Positions 1-9,260 of a DNA stretch of 64,000 nucleotides are shown here, in pieces (the first letter of the stretch is position 1; every line of letters starts with the position of its first letter). Where the stretch lies: contig NZ_CP093301.1 in assembly GCF_024362785.1 (NCBI RefSeq), forward strand, positions 3,472,001 through 3,536,000. Reading direction: 5' to 3'. This stretch comes from Evansella sp. LMS18 (lineage in GTDB: Bacteria > Bacillota > Bacilli > Bacillales > Salisediminibacteriaceae). Made by a program: the position numbers and the translations under genes. The notes under the pieces were generated by a model, which worked only from the letters and a program-made list of their open reading frames with translations, made no database searches and was not told the origin of the DNA.

Positions 1-173
1 CAAGTTTTCTTTAAGTTGAGAGGCAGACACCGAAGTAAAAATCGGAAGCAAAGTTCAACAAAGCCTTCAGAGAAGCCAGAGAAAAGAAAAAAGGTCCAGA
101 GAACCAGGACAATTTGTGTAAACTACTGAAAAGTTATGCTATCATCAGATTTGAATGGAAAAGATATTTAATA
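1..173. other. Intergenic region upstream of nusB
   Basis: No gene is seen. The first 12 bases match the end of the left part of the dispersed element found complete at 29414-29700. Bases 50-70 resemble the 'caacaaagcct' tails also seen upstream of folD and of the acyl-CoA mutase gene. No convincing promoter could be assigned. Confidence 0.4.
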
Positions 174-330
174 TAAAGTGAAACTTCAATCAGTGGGGTT
201 TTTGTTCTTCCACACTGATTGTTAGTTGAACCAATCGGGATGATAGCGTCCGTTACCTCCCACCTAAACATCTTCGCTTTAACTCATGACTTAAGGTGGG
301 ATTTTTACGGACGGTTACATCGGGATAAAT
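174..330 (+). repeat. Dispersed structured repeat R1, copy A
   Basis: This copy has two parts. The first is a hairpin formed by AATCAGTG and CACTGATT. The second is a long imperfect palindrome whose arms carry ATCGGGAT, CGTCCGT and TCCCACC on one side and GGTGGGA, ACGGACGG and ATCGGGAT on the other. The same parts recur at 8463-8532 and, inverted and complete, at 29414-29700, with fragments elsewhere. It encodes no protein: the 60-codon frame at 219-401 runs through the palindrome and has no ribosome binding site. It lies directly upstream of nusB. Confidence 0.75.
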
Positions 331-400
331 ATTTAAGTTACAGCCTGGGTATTCCACGCTGGATAAACAGAAACAGGAAATTAAAGGAGACGTATACTTA

Positions 401-805
401 ATGAATCGAAGAGTCGCACGCATTAAAGCAGTTCAGTCACTTTATCAGGTTGAAATGACAGATGTACACCCTGATGAAGCAATTCAGGCCGTACTGGAAG
501 AGGGAGAAGAAAAAACACCTTTTCTGAACGATATCGTGCACGGAACCCTGGAGAATCTGGAAGAAATAGATCAGCTGCTTGAAAAAGCGCTGAAAAACTG
601 GAACCTGTCCCGTCTTTCAAGAGTAGACAGAGCTATATTACGCATCGCTGTGTATGAAATGAAATGGATCGAGGATATCCCTGTTAATGTAAGTATTAAT
701 GAAGCCATTGATATCGCGAAAGGGTTTACCGGGGAAGAAGAGCCAGGACGTTTTGTTAATGGCGTGCTGTCAAATGTAGCCGCCAGTTTAACTGAAGATA
801 AGTAA
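401..805 (+). CDS. nusB: Transcription antitermination factor NusB
   Basis: A 134-residue cytoplasmic RNA-binding protein. In known systems NusB pairs with NusE (S10) on boxA RNA to promote antitermination of rRNA operons. The N-terminus (MNRRVARIKAVQSLYQ) and the C-terminal block with SRVDRAILRIAVYEM and PVNVSINEAIDIAKGF are characteristic, and the length is normal. Start: AAAGGAG at 383-389, 11 bases before ATG. It heads the nusB-folD-xseA-xseB-ispA order usual in Bacillus. A 177-bp gap containing a degenerate repeat separates it from folD, so folD may have its own promoter. Confidence 0.96.
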   Translation: MNRRVARIKAVQSLYQVEMTDVHPDEAIQAVLEEGEEKTPFLNDIVHGTLENLEEIDQLLEKALKNWNLSRLSRVDRAILRIAVYEMKWIEDIPVNVSINEAIDIAKGFTGEEEPGRFVNGVLSNVAASLTEDK

Positions 806-825
806 CAGGCACATCACAAGTGCCT

Positions 826-960
826 GTTATATTGGCGTTTGGTTGATGACCTGCACTGCCACAGAGCGATACTTGAAGAGGATGAAACATGAATCCCACC
901 ATACCCGGAGGACAAGAGCGTCCTTTAACGAAAATCAACAACAAAGTTTAACCTAGCCTT
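826..960 (+). repeat. Degenerate repeat upstream of folD (family R4)
   Basis: A non-coding stretch ending in GTCCTTTAACGAAAATCAAC and a 'caaagtttaacctagcct' tail. Closely similar text lies at 33815-33880 upstream of the acyl-CoA mutase gene, and a weaker version at 34020-34060. All copies read toward the following gene. Function is unknown. Confidence 0.45.
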
Positions 961-982
961 AACTTTAAAGGGGGAAACACTG

Positions 983-1834
983 ATGTCGGCAACAATTATT
1001 TCAGGAAAAGAGCTTGCTTCGGAAAAGCGGAAACAAATGAAGGAAGAAACTGAAAAACTGAAAGAACAGGGGATTACACCAGGACTTGCTGTAATTCTTG
1101 TGGGAGAAGACCCTGCATCCAGATCATATGTGAAAGCGAAGCAAAAAGCATGCAGTGAAACAGGGATTCATTCAGAACTTGAAGAGCTCCCTGACACTGT
1201 AACTGAAGAAGAGCTGCTTGAAAAAATAGATCAGCTTAATAAAGCTGACCATATTCATGGAATACTTGTACAGCTGCCGCTGCCTGGCCATATCTCAGAG
1301 GAAGCTGTAATTGAAGCAATCAGCCCTGAGAAAGATGTAGATGGTTTTCATCCTGTCAATATAGGCAGGATGATGACCGGGCAGGATACGTTTTTGCCTT
1401 GTACTCCTTTTGGCATTATTGAAATGATAAAGTCAAAAGGGATTGAGATTAAAGGCAAGCACGCTGTCGTGGTGGGCAGAAGCAATATCGTCGGCAAGCC
1501 GGTGGGCCAGCTGCTGCTGAAAGAAGATGCTACGGTAACTTACTGCCATTCCAGGACAGAGAATATGAAAGATTATACTAAGTCAGCCGACATTTTAGTT
1601 GTTGCTGTAGGTAAAGCTTTTTTCCTGAGTAAGGATTATATTAAAGAAGGAGCAGTAGTCATTGATGTAGGAGTAAACAGGAATGACGACGGTAAACTGG
1701 TAGGGGATGTAGATTACGAAGGAGCGAAGGAAATCGCTTCCTATATCACTCCGGTCCCTGGCGGAGTCGGCCCTATGACGATTACGATGCTTCTGCACAA
1801 TACTATAGTATCAGCACAGAAATATTCTGCTTAA
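983..1834 (+). CDS. folD: Bifunctional methylenetetrahydrofolate dehydrogenase/cyclohydrolase FolD
   Basis: A 283-residue enzyme interconverting 5,10-methylene-THF, 5,10-methenyl-THF and 10-formyl-THF, which supplies C1 units for purines and fMet. Visible family features are the YVKAK motif with Tyr49 and the catalytic Lys53, [25 protein letters not shown], the NADP-binding [18 protein letters not shown] and the C-terminal [15 protein letters not shown]. Length is normal. A GGGGG-type ribosome binding site precedes the ATG. xseA follows after 12 bases, indicating cotranscription. Confidence 0.98.
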   Translation: MSATIISGKELASEKRKQMKEETEKLKEQGITPGLAVILVGEDPASRSYVKAKQKACSETGIHSELEELPDTVTEEELLEKIDQLNKADHIHGILVQLPLPGHISEEAVIEAISPEKDVDGFHPVNIGRMMTGQDTFLPCTPFGIIEMIKSKGIEIKGKHAVVVGRSNIVGKPVGQLLLKEDATVTYCHSRTENMKDYTKSADILVVAVGKAFFLSKDYIKEGAVVIDVGVNRNDDGKLVGDVDYEGAKEIASYITPVPGGVGPMTITMLLHNTIVSAQKYSA

Positions 1835-1846
1835 GAGGAGAATTCC

Positions 1847-3226
1847 ATGAAACAGGAGTTTTTATCTGTCAGTGAACTAAACAAAATAATTAAAAGGGTT
1901 ATAGATTCCGAGCCGCTTATCCAGAATGTATGGCTACGGGCTGAGATATCGAATTTCAAGCATCATTCCCGCGGGCATATGTACTTTACATTAAAGGATG
2001 ACAGATCAAAAGTTAATTCTGTCATGTTTGCAGGAAGCAATCGTTTTCTGAAGTTCCGGCCTGAAAACGGAATGAGCGTGCTTGTTAGAGGGGATATCTC
2101 AGTCTATGAACCCCATGGGCAGTATCAGTTATATGTAAAAGAAATGCAGCCTGATGGAATCGGTAATCTTTACATGGCTTTTGAAGAGCTGAAAAAGAAG
2201 CTCGATATGGCAGGTTATTTTTCGCCTCAAATCAAAAAAACGATACCAGCCGTGCCAAAGTCCATTGCTGTGATTACCTCTCCAACTGGTGCAGCAGTCC
2301 GTGATATTATCACTACAATTGAAAGAAGATTCCCGGTGGCAAAGATCATACTTCTTCCTGTTCTCGTACAGGGACCAGGGTCGGCTGCCTCTGTGGCGAG
2401 AGCGATAAATCAGGCAAATGCGGCAGGAAACTTCGATGTGATTATCGCGGGACGGGGTGGCGGATCTATTGAAGAATTGTGGGCTTTTAATGAAGAAATC
2501 GTGGCTGAGGCCATTTATAAGTCTGTTATCCCTGTAATCTCTGCAGTAGGCCACGAAACAGATGTGACCATCAGCGATTTCGTTGCCGACCTCAGGGCCC
2601 CTACCCCAACGGCTGCAGCGGAAATGGCTGTTCCGGATATTAAAGAACTGGCCAGAGCACTGGAAGAGAGGAAGTTGAGACTTGTAAGAGGAATTCAGGC
2701 AGTCCACAATGCCGGGAGAGACCGGCTCGATTTTCTCGCCAGGTCGTATGCGTTTCGCTATCCTAAACAGCTTCTGGAACAAAAGGAGCAGGATCTGGAC
2801 CGGCTGGTGGAGTCTCTGCGGAAATCTGTAAGCCGAACCCTGGAAAGGAAACAGACCAGGCAGGAAGAACTAGCAGGACGTATTAAGCGGGTCCACCCCG
2901 CAAATTTAATAGACCGGGAAAAGAAAAAGCTGGACGATCTGAAAATAAATTTAAGTAAATCACTTAACAGGCTGGTCCAGGAGAAAGAAAAACAGTTTTC
3001 TGTTAATATTTCAAAGCTGGAAGTCCTCAGTCCCTTAAAGATGATGGAAAGAGGCTACAGTCTCGTCTATAACGAGGAAAACGAGCTTGTGAAAAAGGTG
3101 GCGGATGCCCCTGAAGACACAGCTATATCAATCAGGCTGCAGGATGGGGAACTCACTTGTAAGGTGACAGAGCGGGAATATAAGGAACTTCCTAAAGTGA
3201 ACAGGAGTGAAAATAATGGCAAATGA
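1847..3226 (+). CDS. xseA: Exodeoxyribonuclease VII large subunit XseA
   Basis: A 459-residue large subunit of exonuclease VII, a processive single-strand DNA nuclease. It has an N-terminal OB-fold ([25 protein letters not shown]) and a conserved catalytic core ([56 protein letters not shown]). A long helical C-terminal part follows, with a terminal MERGYSLV segment. A ribosome binding site (AGAGGAG) precedes ATG. Its end overlaps xseB by 11 bases, so the two subunits are translationally linked. Confidence 0.98.
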   Translation: MKQEFLSVSELNKIIKRVIDSEPLIQNVWLRAEISNFKHHSRGHMYFTLKDDRSKVNSVMFAGSNRFLKFRPENGMSVLVRGDISVYEPHGQYQLYVKEMQPDGIGNLYMAFEELKKKLDMAGYFSPQIKKTIPAVPKSIAVITSPTGAAVRDIITTIERRFPVAKIILLPVLVQGPGSAASVARAINQANAAGNFDVIIAGRGGGSIEELWAFNEEIVAEAIYKSVIPVISAVGHETDVTISDFVADLRAPTPTAAAEMAVPDIKELARALEERKLRLVRGIQAVHNAGRDRLDFLARSYAFRYPKQLLEQKEQDLDRLVESLRKSVSRTLERKQTRQEELAGRIKRVHPANLIDREKKKLDDLKINLSKSLNRLVQEKEKQFSVNISKLEVLSPLKMMERGYSLVYNEENELVKKVADAPEDTAISIRLQDGELTCKVTEREYKELPKVNRSENNGK

Positions 3227-3458
3227 AAATAATGAACTAACTTTTGAGGAAGCGATGGAACAGCTTGAAACAGTTGTTAACAAGCTGGAAGAAGGGGATG
3301 TTCCTCTGGAGGAAGCAATCAGGATGTTTGAAGAAGGCATGAAGCTTTCGAAGTTCTGCCATGAGAGGCTTCAGAATGTGGAAAAACAAATGACCCAGGT
3401 ACTTACAGAAGATGGGGAGCTTAAACCATTTTCAGTAAGTGAAGATACTCCGGAGTGA
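3216..3458 (+). CDS. xseB: Exodeoxyribonuclease VII small subunit XseB
   Basis: An 80-residue helical small subunit of exonuclease VII that binds the C-terminal helices of Xse[23 protein letters not shown] and the [15 protein letters not shown] helix are typical. The ATG at 3216 is preferred because AGGAG at 3203-3207 lies 8 bases upstream. An in-frame GTG at 3207 would lie inside that ribosome binding site. The stop overlaps the proposed ispA GTG. Confidence 0.95.
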   Translation: MANENNELTFEEAMEQLETVVNKLEEGDVPLEEAIRMFEEGMKLSKFCHERLQNVEKQMTQVLTEDGELKPFSVSEDTPE

Positions 3459-4342
3459 AGCAAGTGATGATAAATGAATTTATTAACCGGGAAAAAATCC
3501 AGATAGATAAAAGGCTGCCTGAATTTATAGAGAGATTGAGCTGTCCGGAATCCCTCAAACAGGCGATGGTATATTCTCTAAAGGCCGGTGGAAAAAGAGT
3601 GCGTCCGGTCCTTCTCCTGGCAGTGCTTGAAAGCTGCCGCAAACCTGTATCCGCAGGCTATGAAGTGGCTTGTGCGATCGAAATGATTCATACATATTCA
3701 CTCATACATGACGACCTTCCGGCTATGGATGACGACGACTTGCGCAGAGGCCAGCCAACTAACCATAAAGTACATGGGGAAGCAATGGCTATTCTTGCCG
3801 GGGATGCTTTGCTTACATACAGCTATGAATTAATATCAAAAGCCGACCACCTGAATGCTTCGGAGAGGGTGGAGCTAATACAATTGGCAGCAGTTGCTGC
3901 CGGCCCGGAAGGTATGGTCGGCGGACAGGCTGAAGATATGGAAGCTGAAGGAAAGCTCATCGATGTGGACCAGCTTGAGAATATTCACCGGCATAAGACA
4001 GGCGATCTTCTGTCTGTGTCCGTTGAGGCAGGGGCAGTAATTGCCGGATTGAGTGAAGCTGACAGGCGATCGTTGAAGAAATACGCCTATCATATTGGTA
4101 TCGCCTTCCAGATTAAAGATGACCTTCTTGATGTAGAAGGAGATGAAGAAAAACTCGGGAAAAGGATAGGCAGTGACATTGTTAATGACAAAAGCACCTA
4201 CCCAAAACTCCTTGGGATAGATGGAGCGAGAAAAAAGCTCGATTATCATCTCGATACTGCAAAAAAATATTTATATGAAACAAATTTAAATCATACATTA
4301 TTAGAAGAATTGGCTGATTATATAAAAAATCGTTCTTCTTGA
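3455..4342 (+). CDS. ispA: Polyprenyl (farnesyl) diphosphate synthase IspA
   Basis: A 295-residue cytoplasmic prenyltransferase that condenses IPP with DMAPP/GPP to farnesyl diphosphate. Visible features are [11 protein letters not shown], the first Asp-rich motif in [22 protein letters not shown], the HRHKTG lysine and the second Asp-rich motif KDDLLD. The GTG start overlaps the xseB stop (GTGA). Internal GTG 3464 or ATG 3467, 8-11 bases after CGGAG, are equally plausible starts. It lies just upstream of the OLE RNA and two genes before dxs, the first enzyme of the MEP pathway that makes its substrates. Confidence 0.95.
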   Translation: MKQVMINEFINREKIQIDKRLPEFIERLSCPESLKQAMVYSLKAGGKRVRPVLLLAVLESCRKPVSAGYEVACAIEMIHTYSLIHDDLPAMDDDDLRRGQPTNHKVHGEAMAILAGDALLTYSYELISKADHLNASERVELIQLAAVAAGPEGMVGGQAEDMEAEGKLIDVDQLENIHRHKTGDLLSVSVEAGAVIAGLSEADRRSLKKYAYHIGIAFQIKDDLLDVEGDEEKLGKRIGSDIVNDKSTYPKLLGIDGARKKLDYHLDTAKKYLYETNLNHTLLEELADYIKNRSS

Positions 4343-4390
4343 GGTTCCGTGTGTAAAAGCATATAATACTCTTAATAAGTTCAGAGATAA

Positions 4391-4422
4391 GCACATGCCC
4401 CTGCCTGGGGGAATGTTTGTGC
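4391..4422 (+). other. Hairpin between ispA and the OLE promoter
   Basis: GCACA/TGTGC and CCCC/GGGG arms form a stem-loop without a following T-run. It ends just before the OLE -35 element. It may weakly terminate ispA transcription or stabilise the 3' end. The role is inferred. Confidence 0.35.
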
Positions 4423-4424
4423 TG

Positions 4425-4454
4425 TTGTCAGACAACCAGTTTTTATGCTATAAT
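4425..4454 (+). promoter_or_regulatory. Sigma-A promoter for OLE RNA
   Basis: TTGTCA at 4425-4430, an 18-bp spacer and TATAAT at 4449-4454, with an extended -10 TG at 4446-4447. The predicted start is near 4461, exactly where the OLE terminal helix begins. Confidence 0.8.
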
Positions 4455-4460
4455 ACAGGT

Positions 4461-5048
4461 AGTATCGGGTGGTGCAGTATTCTAGTCGGTTCTCCATCTT
4501 TGAAAGCGGGCCTAAAAATCCGCTAAAGGGCACATCGATGAAGTTCCTAGTCTCGGCTTGAGGCGCCCAGCCTTGGGTCCTGACTGGGAGTAAAGGCTGT
4601 AGGGCGATCCACAATGGCATGTGGGCGATGACCCTGCAACCGCGGAGGCCTTATGTTACGGTAAGCGTGCCCGCGTGAGCTGTGATATGAGGTATGAACC
4701 TGCTTAGTGAGTTGGGAGCTTGCGAGCAGCGTAGCCTGCCTTGAGTGGAGTTCGAGGGGATTATGAATGCCAGGTTGTATACACAGCAATCATTCATATG
4801 AAATCGACTCTGCAAAAGAGGATAGAAGATGGTTAAGAACTGCTGAGGAAAACTCCTAGACTGTTCTGCCAAGGACATTTAGAGAGGATTATAGTGCGTA
4901 CTAAGTGGTAATCCAGTCTGACGATTGGCGACAACGTCAAGTCGGGTTTAAAGGGAAACCGTCACAGCGGCGACGCTGAGGTACCTGGCTGGGAAAACCT
5001 ACTGGACCTAAGACGCAGACTTTACTCTTTAAATGACCACCCGGATTA
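4461..5048 (+). ncRNA. ole: OLE RNA (ornate, large, extremophilic RNA)
   Basis: About 590 nt of highly structured, non-coding sequence between ispA and oapA-dxs, the genomic position known for OLE RNA in Alkalihalobacillus halodurans and relatives. The ends pair: GGGTGGT at 4467-4473 with ACCACCC at 5036-5042 closes the molecule. GC content is raised over the flanks and the interior is rich in GGCG, GCGAGCAGC and GAAAACC-type conserved loops. OLE RNA forms a membrane-associated complex with OapA and other proteins and has been linked to tolerance of cold, alcohol, Mg2+ and carbon-source stress. No reading frame of note lies on the plus strand. Confidence 0.94.
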
Positions 5049-5118
5049 CATAATTTATAGAGATTATTTAAGTTGGGGCTTATGTGACATAAATATTTAA
5101 CAGAAACGATGATGAAGT

Positions 5119-5751
5119 ATGAAAGAATCGATAAAAAAATCTTTACACTGGAGCCTTATTGTAGCCGTTATCACCTTGGTGCTGGCGGCTCTTTTTGCTG
5201 TAATTTCCACCTCGATATTAAGCGGCGTTACTTGGGGAACAGGAATGGTAATTGTTTTCATTATTGTATTCATTGGTGTATTATTTGATACTATAGGAGT
5301 AGCGGCTACAGCAGCAAATGAAAAACCATTCCATGCAATGGCGGCGGCAAAGCTCCCCGGAGCAAAACAGGCAGTGCAGATTACCCGTAATGCTGACCGC
5401 TTTGCAAACTTCTGTAACGATGTGATAGGTGATATAGCGGGTGTTATCAGTGGTACAGCTTCTGCTTATGTCGTCCTCCGTTTCTCCCTTCAGCTGGGGT
5501 ACGAGGAAGGGACAACCTTTCAGTTTCTCGTCTCTGTACTGTTCACAGCGCTTGTCGCTGCACTGACCGTTGGCGGTAAGTCAGTTGGAAAAACCCTTGC
5601 TATTCAGTACTCCACAGAAATCATCTATAACGTGGGTAGATTATTTTATTTTTTAGAGGTAAAATTGAAAATAACTATTTTTAATGGCAAAAAGAAAAAC
5701 AAAAACGCGAATAAACGAAATAAAGGCAGTAAGAAAACTATAAGAAAGTGA
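5119..5751 (+). CDS. oapA: OLE-associated membrane protein OapA
   Basis: A 210-residue integral membrane protein that binds OLE RNA and carries it to the membrane in known systems. Hydrophobic segments lie at about 12-33, 40-62, 108-128 and 136-156. Between them is a polar loop with [19 protein letters not shown], reminiscent of DUF21/CNNM-type membrane domains. The last 25 residues are very basic ([16 protein letters not shown]), as expected for RNA contact. Placement directly after the OLE RNA and 10 bp before dxs is diagnostic. The ribosome binding site is weak (GATGAAG), which may reflect low-level synthesis. Confidence 0.93.
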   Translation: MKESIKKSLHWSLIVAVITLVLAALFAVISTSILSGVTWGTGMVIVFIIVFIGVLFDTIGVAATAANEKPFHAMAAAKLPGAKQAVQITRNADRFANFCNDVIGDIAGVISGTASAYVVLRFSLQLGYEEGTTFQFLVSVLFTALVAALTVGGKSVGKTLAIQYSTEIIYNVGRLFYFLEVKLKITIFNGKKKNKNANKRNKGSKKTIRK

Positions 5752-5761
5752 GGGTTTTTCC

Positions 5762-7651
5762 TTGAACTTAGAAGGCATTAAAGACCCAAAATTTCTGAAA
5801 AACTATTCGAATGAACAACTTGAAGATCTCGCCCAGGATATAAGGGATTTTTTAATTGCTAAATTATCTGTAACCGGCGGCCATCTTGGGCCCAATCTCG
5901 GCGTAGTCGAGCTCACCCTTGTACTTCACCAGCTTTTTGACAGCCCGAAGGATAAGTTCCTGTGGGATGTAGGACATCAGGCATATGTCCACAAAATATT
6001 AACCGGTCGGGCGGGAAAGTTTGATGAATTAAGGCAGTATAAAGGGCTTTGCGGCTTTCCTAAAATGTCTGAAAGCGAGCATGATGTATGGGAAACCGGC
6101 CACAGTTCAACCTCTCTCTCAGCTGCGATGGGAATGGCTGCGGCTCGTGATATTAAGGGAACAGATGATGTAGTCATTCCTATTATCGGCGATGGAGCGC
6201 TAACAGGGGGTATGGCACTGGAAGCGCTTAACCATATCGGCCATGAACAAAAAGACCTGATAGTTGTGCTTAATGACAATGAAATGTCGATAGCTCCAAA
6301 CGTAGGGGCTCTTCATAACGTCCTTGGCAGAATGCGTACCGCAGGTAAGTATCAGAAGGCAAAAGATGATCTGGAAATGCTTATAAAGAAAATTCCTGCA
6401 TTCGGGGGGCGTCTCGCTGCAACAGCAGAAAGAGTGAAGGACAGCCTTAAATACCTCCTTGTTTCAGGAATGTTCTTTGAGGAATTAGGCTTTACTTATC
6501 TCGGCCCTGTCGATGGACATGATCTGGAAGACCTTAAAGTAAACATGAATTACGCCAAAAAAACAAAAGGGCCTGTGCTTGTTCACGTTATCACGAAAAA
6601 GGGGAAAGGATACGCCCCTGCAGAGAATGACGCGAAGGGTACGTGGCATGGCCTGGGGCCATATAAAATCGAATCAGGTGAAGTAGTTAAAAAGCCAGGG
6701 CCTCCAAGTTACAGTGGGGTGTTCGCCGAGAGCCTGAAAAAAGTGGCCCGTGAAGACGACCGGGTGGTCGCCTTAACCGCAGCAATGCCTGGAGGGACGA
6801 AACTCGACCAGTTTGCCAAGGAGTTCCCTGACAGGATGTTTGATGTTGGTATTGCGGAACAGCATGCAACTACAATGGCCGCAGGGCTGGCTACCCAGGG
6901 AATGAAACCGGTTTTTGCTGTTTATTCCACGTTCCTGCAGCGCGGCTATGACCAGGTGGTTCATGATGTCTGCAGGCAGAACCTGAACGTATTTTTTGCT
7001 ATCGACCGTGCGGGGCTTGTAGGTGCTGACGGGGAAACTCACCAGGGAGTCTTCGATATTTCTTATTTAAGGCATTTGCCTAATATGAAAATATTGATGC
7101 CTAAGGACGAAAATGAGCTCCAGCATATGATTTTTACAGCTGTCAATCATGAGGGCGGGCCAATTGCTGTCCGTTATCCAAGAGGAAATGGATACGGAGT
7201 GCAGATGGATGAAAAGTTAAAGGAAATTCCTATCGGAGAATGGGAAGTACTGAGAGAAGGAAGCGATTTCTCCCTCTTAACTTTTGGCACAATGATTCCC
7301 CTCGCCATGGAAGCTGCGGAAATGCTCGCCAGGAAAGGCATCCAGGCCGAAGTGATAAATGCCAGGTCAATAAAGCCGCTGGATGAGTCAATGCTGCTGG
7401 AACTGGCAAGGAAAAACATGCCTGTGTTAACAGTGGAAGAAGCTGCTCTTCAAGGTGGGTTCGGCAGTGCAGTACTGGAATTCTTCCATGAAAACGATAT
7501 ACATTCCATGGTGGTGGAACGAATGGGTGTGCCTGATCGTTTTATTGAACATGGCAGTGTCTCCAAGCTATGGGAGGAAATCGGGCTTACACCTGAAAAT
7601 ATCGTACAGCGTGCTGAGAAAATTCTGCCGAGAAAGAGGCAGCGGGCGTAA
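5762..7651 (+). CDS. dxs: 1-deoxy-D-xylulose-5-phosphate synthase Dxs
   Basis: A 629-residue thiamine-diphosphate enzyme joining pyruvate and glyceraldehyde-3-phosphate, the first committed step of the MEP isoprenoid pathway. Motifs include [31 protein letters not shown], the ThDP motif [16 protein letters not shown] ending near NDN, and the transketolase-type pyrimidine and C-terminal domains ([15 protein letters not shown]-like block, [34 protein letters not shown]). The start is TTG with GTGAGGG at 5748-5754, seven bases upstream. It is cotranscribed with tlyA, whose ATG starts one base after the dxs stop. Confidence 0.98.
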   Translation: MNLEGIKDPKFLKNYSNEQLEDLAQDIRDFLIAKLSVTGGHLGPNLGVVELTLVLHQLFDSPKDKFLWDVGHQAYVHKILTGRAGKFDELRQYKGLCGFPKMSESEHDVWETGHSSTSLSAAMGMAAARDIKGTDDVVIPIIGDGALTGGMALEALNHIGHEQKDLIVVLNDNEMSIAPNVGALHNVLGRMRTAGKYQKAKDDLEMLIKKIPAFGGRLAATAERVKDSLKYLLVSGMFFEELGFTYLGPVDGHDLEDLKVNMNYAKKTKGPVLVHVITKKGKGYAPAENDAKGTWHGLGPYKIESGEVVKKPGPPSYSGVFAESLKKVAREDDRVVALTAAMPGGTKLDQFAKEFPDRMFDVGIAEQHATTMAAGLATQGMKPVFAVYSTFLQRGYDQVVHDVCRQNLNVFFAIDRAGLVGADGETHQGVFDISYLRHLPNMKILMPKDENELQHMIFTAVNHEGGPIAVRYPRGNGYGVQMDEKLKEIPIGEWEVLREGSDFSLLTFGTMIPLAMEAAEMLARKGIQAEVINARSIKPLDESMLLELARKNMPVLTVEEAALQGGFGSAVLEFFHENDIHSMVVERMGVPDRFIEHGSVSKLWEEIGLTPENIVQRAEKILPRKRQRA

Positions 7652-7652
7652 C

Positions 7653-8465
7653 ATGGAGAAAAAGCAGCGGATAGATGTTTTATTAGTAGAAAAGGGCCTG
7701 GTGGAAACAAGGGAAAAAGCGAAACGTTCCATCATGGCCGGACTTGTCTATGCAGATGGGGACAGAATCGACAAACCAGGCACGAAAGTAAGCACCATCA
7801 GCGAATTGAAGGTAAAAGGACAAGCTATTCCTTATGTGAGCAGAGGCGGGCTAAAGCTGAAAAAAGCCCTCTCTGCTTTTAACCTGAACCTTGAAGATAA
7901 GATAGTCCTTGATATAGGAGCCTCCACAGGCGGTTTTACTGATTGTGCTCTTCAGGAAGGTGCAAGTTTTGTATACGCCGTTGATGTAGGGTATAACCAG
8001 CTCGCCTGGAAGCTGCGGCAGGATGAGAGGGTCGCTGTCATGGAGAGAACCAACTTCAGGCATGCAACCCCTGAGATGTTTGACAGGGGAACACCTGATT
8101 TTGCCACTATTGATGTTTCTTTCATTTCACTGAAGCTTATCCTCCCTGTTCTCAGAACAATACTGAAGACAGATGGCCAGGTTTCCGCTTTAGTGAAGCC
8201 TCAATTCGAAGCGGGAAGAGAAGAAGTAGGAAAAAAAGGAATTGTCCGTGATCCGGCTGTTCATGAGAAAGTCTTACGAAATATTGTGGAGTTCGCCGAA
8301 AAAGAAGGGTTCTATCCAGCCGATATTACTGGCTCCCCAATAAGGGGCGGTGAAGGTAATATAGAATTTCTTCTTTATCTTAAAAATGCCGATTCCGCAG
8401 GCACGAATGAGGAGTTAAAGGCTAAAATCCCTTCCGTAGTCAGGGAAGCCCATGATGCTGAATAA
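7653..8465 (+). CDS. tlyA: TlyA family rRNA 2'-O-methyltransferase
   Basis: A 270-residue protein (YqxC in B. subtilis) with an N-terminal S4 RNA-binding domain (RIDVLLVEKGLVETREKAKRSIMAGLVY) and an FtsJ-like SAM-dependent methyltransferase domain (VLDIGASTGGFTDCALQEGA, YAVDVGYNQLAWKLR, ATIDVSFISL, LVKPQFE). Mycobacterial TlyA methylates 16S and 23S rRNA; the exact targets here are inferred. The ATG at 7653 is chosen because it directly follows the dxs stop and gives the family N-terminus. A longer in-frame extension back to 7455 lies wholly inside dxs and is rejected. Confidence 0.93.
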   Translation: MEKKQRIDVLLVEKGLVETREKAKRSIMAGLVYADGDRIDKPGTKVSTISELKVKGQAIPYVSRGGLKLKKALSAFNLNLEDKIVLDIGASTGGFTDCALQEGASFVYAVDVGYNQLAWKLRQDERVAVMERTNFRHATPEMFDRGTPDFATIDVSFISLKLILPVLRTILKTDGQVSALVKPQFEAGREEVGKKGIVRDPAVHEKVLRNIVEFAEKEGFYPADITGSPIRGGEGNIEFLLYLKNADSAGTNEELKAKIPSVVREAHDAE

Positions 8466-8532
8466 AGTGAACCTTCAATCAGTGGGGGGATCCATCCCCC
8501 GCTGATTGTTAGTTGAACCAATCGGGATAAAT
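8463..8532 (+). repeat. Dispersed structured repeat R1, copy B (hairpin part)
   Basis: A hairpin with AATCAG-type arms and a run of six G opposite five C, followed by the ATCGGGATAAAT end. It matches the corresponding part of copies A and D and starts right at the tlyA stop, so it may serve as a transcription barrier there. Confidence 0.7.
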
Positions 8533-8780
8533 AATATAAGTGTGTTTTAATGCGAAAGGCTCAGCATAATTTCTGAGCCTTTTTTTCTGCTTTGCCACCC
8601 TGTATGTTGTTCAAGATGAGCGAATTGCCTTTCGGGAAAATCTGATAATATATACACACGTACTCTTTGTTTCAGCAGAATAAATTGTATAAATATAAGA
8701 AATCGTTTAATATACGTAGTAGAATAGATAATTACTGCCATATAAGGTGTAAAGATGACAACAGCAATGGAGGAGTTGTA

Positions 8781-9230
8781 ATGAATAAAGGGCAGCGGCA
8801 TATAAAGATCAGGGAAATAATATCCAACTTTGAAGTGGAAACACAGGATGACCTTGTTCACCAGCTTCGTGAAAGCGGGTTTAATGTAACACAGGCAACT
8901 GTAAGCCGTGACATAAAAGAGCTGCATTTAGTGAAAGTACCTATGATGGACGGAAGATATAAATACAGCCTTCCATCGGATCAGAGGTTTAATCCACTGC
9001 AAAAACTTAAGAGAGCGCTCGTGGACAGTTTTGTTTCCATCGACCATACCGATAATCTCATCGTGATGAAAACACTTCCCGGTAATGCGAATGCGGTTGG
9101 GGCACTTATAGATAATCTTGACTGGCCGGAGCTGATGGGGACTATCTGTGGAGACGATACTATTTTAGTTATTTGCAGAGGCAAAAACGACACCGAAAAC
9201 ATCAGCGAACGCTTTTTGGAAATGCTGTAA
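8781..9230 (+). CDS. argR: Arginine repressor ArgR/AhrC
   Basis: A 149-residue hexameric regulator that uses arginine as corepressor, represses arginine biosynthesis and activates catabolic genes. It has an N-terminal winged-helix ([48 protein letters not shown]) and a C-terminal oligomerisation/arginine domain ([40 protein letters not shown]). Start: ATG 8781 preceded by GGAGGAG at 8769-8775. The position before recN is conserved in Bacillus. rocB, a possible arginine-pathway target, is at 51.5 kb. Confidence 0.97.
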   Translation: MNKGQRHIKIREIISNFEVETQDDLVHQLRESGFNVTQATVSRDIKELHLVKVPMMDGRYKYSLPSDQRFNPLQKLKRALVDSFVSIDHTDNLIVMKTLPGNANAVGALIDNLDWPELMGTICGDDTILVICRGKNDTENISERFLEML

Positions 9231-9260
9231 ATTCTCTTCGAAAAAAGGATGTGATGGCTG

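Noticed and set aside
219-401. 60-codon frame upstream of nusB
   Set aside because: It translates the R1 palindrome, has no ribosome binding site and ends at the nusB start.
2129-2782. 217-codon open frame antisense to xseA
   Set aside because: It is a shadow of a well-conserved gene, with no ribosome binding site and a composition unlike a protein.
7455-7652. 66-codon N-terminal extension of tlyA
   Set aside because: It lies entirely within dxs in another frame; the ATG at 7653 gives the canonical S4-domain start.
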